Positions 13,874 to 18,971 of a DNA stretch of 18,971 nt are shown here, one piece after another. The position numbers and the translations under genes are program-made. Numbering within the stretch: position 1 is the first letter of the stretch; each line of letters opens with the position of its first letter. The stretch spans positions 1 to 18,971 of the forward strand of contig CALKHQ010000228.1 of assembly GCA_937988735.1 (NCBI GenBank), read 5' to 3'. This stretch comes from an uncultured Alphaproteobacteria bacterium. GTDB taxonomy: Bacteria > Pseudomonadota > Alphaproteobacteria > CALKHQ01. The notes below the pieces were generated by a model, which was given only the letters and a program-made list of their open reading frames with translations, was not told the origin of the DNA and ran no database searches.

Positions 13874-14812
13874 GTGACGGACCGGGGGGCCATGCGCGGT
13901 TTTTCCGACGGGCGACGCACGGGCGCAGCCGGCGCCCGGGCGACGCCGTTCGTCGACCGCAACTTCAAGTACCTGATGATCTTTCCGGCCGTGGCGGTGA
14001 TCCTGTTCATCGGCCTGTTCCCGGTCATCCACACGCTGATGATCAGCGTGCAGAACCTGACGATGCTGGACGAGGACACCTCGTTCCACGGCCTCGTCCA
14101 CTACGGGCGCCTGCTGTCGGACGGCCGCTTCTGGGAGGCGATCGGCCACACCCTGATCTTCGTCGTCGTCGCGCTGCCGACAGAACTCGTGCTCGGGCTC
14201 GCGCTCGCCTACCTGTTCCTCGACCGGCTGCCCGGCAAGCAGGTGTTCGTCGCCCTGCTGGTGCTGCCGGTGGTGGTGTCGCCGGTGATCGCCGGGGCGA
14301 CGTGGCGGCTGCTGTTCGACCAGCGCTACGGGCCGATCAACCAGGTCATCGGCTGGTTCGCGGGTGAGGACGTCACCATCCTGTGGACGGTAGACCCGGC
14401 CTTTGTCTACCCCGCCATCCTGATCGCCGAGATCTGGCAGTGGACGCCGTTCATGTTCCTGCTGCTGCTGGCGGCGCTGTCGAATGTGGACCAGAGCCAG
14501 CTCGAGGCGGCGGAGATCGACGGCGCCAGCTTCTGGCGCACCTTCTTCAAGGTGGTGCTGCCGGCGATCTGGCCGGTGATGGCGATCGCGGTGCTGATCC
14601 GGGCGCTCGACCTGTTCCGCCTGTTCGACGTGGTCTGGGCGCTGACCCGTGGCGGGCCGGGCACGCTGACCGAGACCTTCTCGATCTACGCCTACGTCCA
14701 GGGCTTCCAGCAGTTCGAGACCAGCTACACCGCGGCGATGTCGCTGGTGGTGATCATCCTGCTGGCGATCACGGTGACGCTGGTGCTGCGGCGCATGGAG
14801 ATTGACCGGTGA
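13874..14812 (+). CDS. CUT1-type sugar ABC transporter permease (MalF/UgpA-like)
   Basis: This 312-residue inner-membrane permease has a cytoplasmic N-terminus of about 30 residues and six predicted membrane segments. The ATPase-coupling EAA loop is at about 211-230 (EAAEIDGASFWRTFFKVVLP). The first helix starts at FKYLMIFPAVAVILF. The start is read as GTG at 13874 because GGAG lies 6 nt upstream; an in-frame ATG at 13892 would shorten it by six residues. Its stop overlaps the next permease start (GTGA at 14809-14812). With that partner it should form the heterodimeric channel of the CUT1 importer. Confidence 0.94.
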   Translation: MTDRGAMRGFSDGRRTGAAGARATPFVDRNFKYLMIFPAVAVILFIGLFPVIHTLMISVQNLTMLDEDTSFHGLVHYGRLLSDGRFWEAIGHTLIFVVVALPTELVLGLALAYLFLDRLPGKQVFVALLVLPVVVSPVIAGATWRLLFDQRYGPINQVIGWFAGEDVTILWTVDPAFVYPAILIAEIWQWTPFMFLLLLAALSNVDQSQLEAAEIDGASFWRTFFKVVLPAIWPVMAIAVLIRALDLFRLFDVVWALTRGGPGTLTETFSIYAYVQGFQQFETSYTAAMSLVVIILLAITVTLVLRRMEIDR

Positions 14813-15630
14813 AGCGGCGGCAGGTCCGCATGGCGGTCCGGTTCGTCGTCGCCGCGCTGGTGACGGTGCTGTTCCTGTTCCCGATCTACTGGCTCGCCAT
14901 CATCTCGTTCAAGACGCCGGACGAGATCTTCGCCTATCCGCCGGTGTGGTGGCCGGAGCAGATCCAGTTCGCCAACTACGCCGTGCTGTTCAAGGACGGC
15001 GACGCGGTGACGGTGTGGAACAGCCTTGTCATCGCCAGCATCTCCACCGTCTTCGCCATGGTGATCGGCACCATGTGCGCCTATTCGATCGCGCGCTTCC
15101 GCACGGGCGGCAACCTGTTCTCGGACTGGCTGCTGTCCAACCGGATGATCCCGCCGATCGTGATCGTGTTCCCGGTGTTCCTGCTGTTCGTCGAACTGGG
15201 GCTGGTGGACAGCTTCGTCGGGCTGATCCTCCTCTACACCGCGTTCAACCTGCCGTACGTGGTGTGGATGATGCGGGGCTACATCCAGGACATCCCGCTG
15301 GAGCTCGAGGAATCGGCGCTGGTGGACGGCTGCACGCGATGGCAGGTGTTCGTCCGCGTGGTGTGGCCGATGGCGCGCGGCGGGCTGTTCGCCACCGCCG
15401 TGTTCACGTTCGTCTTCGCCTGGAACGAGTTCATCTTCGCGCTGGTACTGACGCGCAGCGAGGTCACCACCTTTCCGGTGCAGGTGACCCACTATTTTGG
15501 CGGCCAATCCAACTTCTGGGCGAAGATCGCGGCGATGAGCGTGCTCGGCACCGTGCCGATCTTCATCGCGGTGACGCTGCTGCAGCGCTTCCTGGTGCGC
15601 GGCATCTCGCTCGGGGCAGTGAAGGGGTAG
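14809..15630 (+). CDS. CUT1-type sugar ABC transporter permease (MalG/UgpE-like)
   Basis: This 273-residue inner-membrane permease is normal in length for the MalG group. A basic MKRRQVR start leads into the first helix, then a periplasmic segment beginning near SFKTPDEIF. The EAA loop is at about 167-186 (EESALVDGCTRWQVFVRVVW). The C-terminus ends RFLVRGISLGAVKG, very typical of MalG-like permeases, whose tail inserts between the ATPases. It starts with GTG overlapping the previous stop. The ATPase gene begins 4 bp after its stop. Confidence 0.95.
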   Translation: MKRRQVRMAVRFVVAALVTVLFLFPIYWLAIISFKTPDEIFAYPPVWWPEQIQFANYAVLFKDGDAVTVWNSLVIASISTVFAMVIGTMCAYSIARFRTGGNLFSDWLLSNRMIPPIVIVFPVFLLFVELGLVDSFVGLILLYTAFNLPYVVWMMRGYIQDIPLELEESALVDGCTRWQVFVRVVWPMARGGLFATAVFTFVFAWNEFIFALVLTRSEVTTFPVQVTHYFGGQSNFWAKIAAMSVLGTVPIFIAVTLLQRFLVRGISLGAVKG

Positions 15631-15634
15631 GCGG

Positions 15635-16729
<1,095 letters not shown>

Positions 16730-16761
16730 GCCCCATCATCGCAAGCACGAGGATGCCGCAG

Positions 16762-18765
16762 ATGCCGACACCGCCGTCCCGCGAGATCATGTACTTCGGC
16801 ACCGAGGAGCCGGTGCCGCCGGCACGGATCGTGCGCGCCGGCCCGGTTTCCGTCCGCTTCGACGCCGGCAACCTGCGCTGGCTGTCCATCGGCGACGTCG
16901 AGATCCTGCGCGCGGTGCAGTTCATCGTGCGCGACCGCAACTGGGGCACCTACGGCCCGAAGATCGACAACCTGCAGATCGAGGAGGGCGACGGCCGGTT
17001 CCGCATCACCTACGACGCGGTCTGCGCCGACGCCGGGCAGCGCCTCAGCTACAGTGCGGTGATCGAGGGCAGCGCCGAGCGCATCAGCTTCGTCGTCCGC
17101 GGCCGGACCGAGACCGACTTCGTCACCAACCGGACCGGATTCGTGGTGCTGCACGGCGTCGAGGGCGTCGCCGGCGCGCCGGTGCGGGTGACCCACACCG
17201 ACGGCCGGGTCGAGGACTCGCGCTTCCCCGAGCTGATCGACCCGATGCAGCCGTTCATGGACATCCGCTCGCTCGCCCACGAGCCGGCGCCGGGAATCCG
17301 GGTCATCGTGACGATGACCGGCGACGCCTACGAGATGGAGGACCAGCGCAACTGGTCCGACGCCTCGTACAAGACCTACATCCGGCCGCTGGCGGAGCCC
17401 TGGCCCTACGAGCTGCCGCAGGGGACCGAACTGGACCAGTCGGTGGTGGTGGAAATCTCCGCGCCTGCGGCGGCCGGCGCCGGCCGCGCGGCGGCTGCGG
17501 GCGGCGCGATCGAGGTCCGGCTCGACGCCGCCCAGGCGGGACGGATGCCTCGGCTCGGCCTCGCGGTCGCGCCGGCGGACATCGCCGATGCGCTGGCCCG
17601 GACCGATCTCGTGCGCCGCATCCGGCCGGACCATCTGGTCGGCCATGTCGATCTGCGCAGCGACCCGGCCGCCGCGCTCGTCCGCGACTACGGCACGCTC
17701 GCAGCCGATGTCGGGGCGCGGCTGGTGCTCGAATGCGTGCTGCCCTGCCTCGACCCGGAGGGCAATCCCACCGCCGACGAGCTGACGCTGCGCCGCGACG
17801 TCGAGCGGCTGGCGGCGCTGGTGTCGGAGGCCGGAATCACACCGGACATGCTGGTGGCGGTGCCGGCGTGCGACCTGAAATCGACGCTGCCGGGCAGCGT
17901 GTTCCCGCCCTGCCCGCCGCAGGCGGAGATCGCGCGCCTGCTGCGGGCGGCCTTCCCCGGTGTGCCGCTCGGCGGCGGCATGGTGACCTATTTCACCGAG
18001 CTCAACCGCAAGCGCCCGCCGGAAGGCACGTTCGATTTCATCACCCACACCACCTCGCCGCTGGTCCACGCCGGCGACGACCTGTCGGTGATGGAGTCGC
18101 TGCAGGCGCTGCCGTCGATCATGAAGTCCGCCCGCGCGCTCGCCTATGGCCGACCCTACCGCATCGGACCGACCGCGATCGGCATGCGCATGAACCCCTA
18201 TGGTGCGAAGACGGCGGACAACCCGAACGGGGGCCGGGTGGCGATGGCCTTCGTCGACCCGCGCCAGCGCGGCCTGCTCGCCGCTGCCTGGGCCGCGGGC
18301 TATGCCGCCCGCGCGCTCGCGCATGGGGTGGAGGCGCTCTGCCTCGACGCGCCGACGGGGGCGTTCGGCGCCATCTACACACGCCAGTCCTGGCCGCAGC
18401 CGTGGTTCGACGAGCCCGCCAACGGCGCCCGGGTCTATCCGGTGTTCCACGTGCTGGCCGCGCTGGGCGCGGCGTCCGGGCCGGCTGTGCCGGCGGTTTC
18501 GGCGGCGCCTGCGAAGCTGCTCGGCTTCGCGCTTCGGGGCAACGGCGGCGGCAGTGACCTGTGGCTCGCCAACCTGACCGGCGAAGAGCAGCGGGTGCGC
18601 CTCGCCGAAGCGGGGAGCGTGGAGAGCATCGCTGCGATCGACGAGACGACCTTCGTCGCCCTGTGCACCGCCCCCGACGGCCTCGACCGTGTCGCCGAGT
18701 CCGGAGGAGGGGCCGAGCTTGCCCTCCGTCCCTACGCCACCGCTCGGGTCCGGCTGCAGGCGTAG
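16762..18765 (+). CDS. Probable D-apionate lactonase-like protein (ApnL family), three-domain
   Basis: This 667-residue protein with no signal peptide is annotated in many genomes only as hypothetical. Residues 1-232 look like a beta-sandwich (GNLRWLSIGDVEILRAVQFI, WGTYGPKI at 61-68), followed by an Ala/Gly linker at about 234-248. A TIM-barrel-like middle follows with repeated strand-helix units (RIRPDHLVGHVDL, GARLVLECVLP, MVTYFTELNRKRPP near 411, SPLVHAGDD near 433). A small beta C-terminus ends the chain. From memory this order and the FTELNRKRPP and PLVHA.DD blocks match the D-apionate lactonase family, which opens D-apionolactone to D-apionate; I could not align it. Start at 16762 is chosen because GAGG (16749-16752) is 9 nt upstream; ATG at 16753 is too close to that site. 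It is the last gene of the aldolase-CUT1 operon. Confidence 0.75.
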   Translation: MPTPPSREIMYFGTEEPVPPARIVRAGPVSVRFDAGNLRWLSIGDVEILRAVQFIVRDRNWGTYGPKIDNLQIEEGDGRFRITYDAVCADAGQRLSYSAVIEGSAERISFVVRGRTETDFVTNRTGFVVLHGVEGVAGAPVRVTHTDGRVEDSRFPELIDPMQPFMDIRSLAHEPAPGIRVIVTMTGDAYEMEDQRNWSDASYKTYIRPLAEPWPYELPQGTELDQSVVVEISAPAAAGAGRAAAAGGAIEVRLDAAQAGRMPRLGLAVAPADIADALARTDLVRRIRPDHLVGHVDLRSDPAAALVRDYGTLAADVGARLVLECVLPCLDPEGNPTADELTLRRDVERLAALVSEAGITPDMLVAVPACDLKSTLPGSVFPPCPPQAEIARLLRAAFPGVPLGGGMVTYFTELNRKRPPEGTFDFITHTTSPLVHAGDDLSVMESLQALPSIMKSARALAYGRPYRIGPTAIGMRMNPYGAKTADNPNGGRVAMAFVDPRQRGLLAAAWAAGYAARALAHGVEALCLDAPTGAFGAIYTRQSWPQPWFDEPANGARVYPVFHVLAALGAASGPAVPAVSAAPAKLLGFALRGNGGGSDLWLANLTGEEQRVRLAEAGSVESIAAIDETTFVALCTAPDGLDRVAESGGGAELALRPYATARVRLQA

Positions 18766-18800
18766 TTCGCCCCCGACGCCACCGGTGCGCATGGCCGCGG

Positions 18801-18814
18801 CCGGCGCGCGCCGG
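18801..18814. repeat. 14-bp palindrome between convergent genes
   Basis: CCGGCGCGCGCCGG is a perfect palindrome in the 57-bp gap between the lactonase-like gene and the convergent EAL-like gene, next to GGCCGCGGCC (18793-18802). As RNA it could form a short stem on either strand, but no T run is present, so a terminator role is only possible. Confidence 0.3.
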
Positions 18815-18822
18815 AACCGGGC

Positions 18823-18971
18823 CTACTGGTCCGCCTCGAACAGCGGGCCGCGGCCGCGGTGGCAGCCGAGGCTGGCGAGCAGGGCGGCGTGGGCGGCGTC
18901 CTCGATGCCCGGCGCCGACACCACCAGGCCGCGCTCGCGGGCGCTGGCGATCGCGGCGGCCACCCGCACCC
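18823..18971 (-). CDS. EAL-domain-like protein, C-terminal fragment (runs off the window)
   Basis: The minus strand reads 48 codons to a TAG at 18823-18825. The end, with RERGLVVSAPGIED and later LLASLGCHRGRGPLF, resembles the last two strand-helix units of EAL c-di-GMP phosphodiesterase domains, where the consensus is roughly AEGVET...LGCD..QGYLF. In this copy the first Glu of the EGVE block is Pro and the Gln of the QG block is Arg. Both are active-site-region positions, so the domain may be catalytically inactive. It converges on the lactonase-like gene and appears unrelated to the sugar locus. The call rests on a short stretch only. Confidence 0.5.
   Translation of the reverse strand, partial: VRVAAAIASARERGLVVSAPGIEDAAHAALLASLGCHRGRGPLFEADQ

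Overview
The window is GC-rich (mostly G/C third positions) and densely packed. Two solute-binding proteins carry twin-arginine-type leaders, and the gene families are typical of a soil or plant-associated Alphaproteobacterium, possibly Rhodospirillales or a relative. The taxonomic placement is inference. I see 16 complete genes and two edge fragments. There is no tRNA, rRNA, CRISPR array, insertion sequence or phage gene.

Layout. (1) The left edge holds the first codons of a minus-strand LysR-type regulator that lacks any canonical start codon. (2) A minus-strand block, read right to left, runs LacI-family regulator, Ldh2-family 2-hydroxy/2-oxo acid dehydrogenase, exported cyclase-family hydrolase. 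(3) A 209-bp divergent control region (3379-3587) carries two identical copies of the 14-bp palindrome TGGTAACGTTACCA, 107 bp centre to centre. (4) A plus-strand operon (3588-9367) encodes a CUT2-type sugar importer (binding protein, permease, double ATPase, second permease) and a Gfo/Idh/MocA oxidoreductase that resembles D-apiose dehydrogenase. (5) A minus-strand PhyH-type Fe(II)/2-oxoglutarate dioxygenase is divergent from (6) a long plus-strand operon (10467-18765). That operon encodes an HpcH/HpaI aldolase, a D-2-hydroxyacid dehydrogenase, a CUT1-type importer (binding protein, two permeases, MalK/UgpC-like ATPase) and a three-domain protein resembling D-apionate lactonase. (7) The right edge holds the C-terminus of a minus-strand, EAL-like protein.

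How the parts may work together. The simplest reading is a catabolic island for a rare, plant-derived sugar or sugar acid, with D-apiose or a close relative as the best candidate. The CUT2 system would import the sugar, the ApsD-like enzyme would oxidise it to a lactone, and the ApnL-like enzyme would open the lactone to an aldonate. The known next enzymes of D-apionate breakdown (oxidoisomerase, kinase, RuBisCO-like decarboxylase) are not seen here. In their place are a class II aldolase, two dehydrogenase families acting on 2-hydroxy/2-oxo acids, a PhyH oxygenase and a second importer. This may be a different downstream route, or the missing steps may lie outside the window. The LacI protein probably represses both its own operon and the CUT2 operon through the paired operators.
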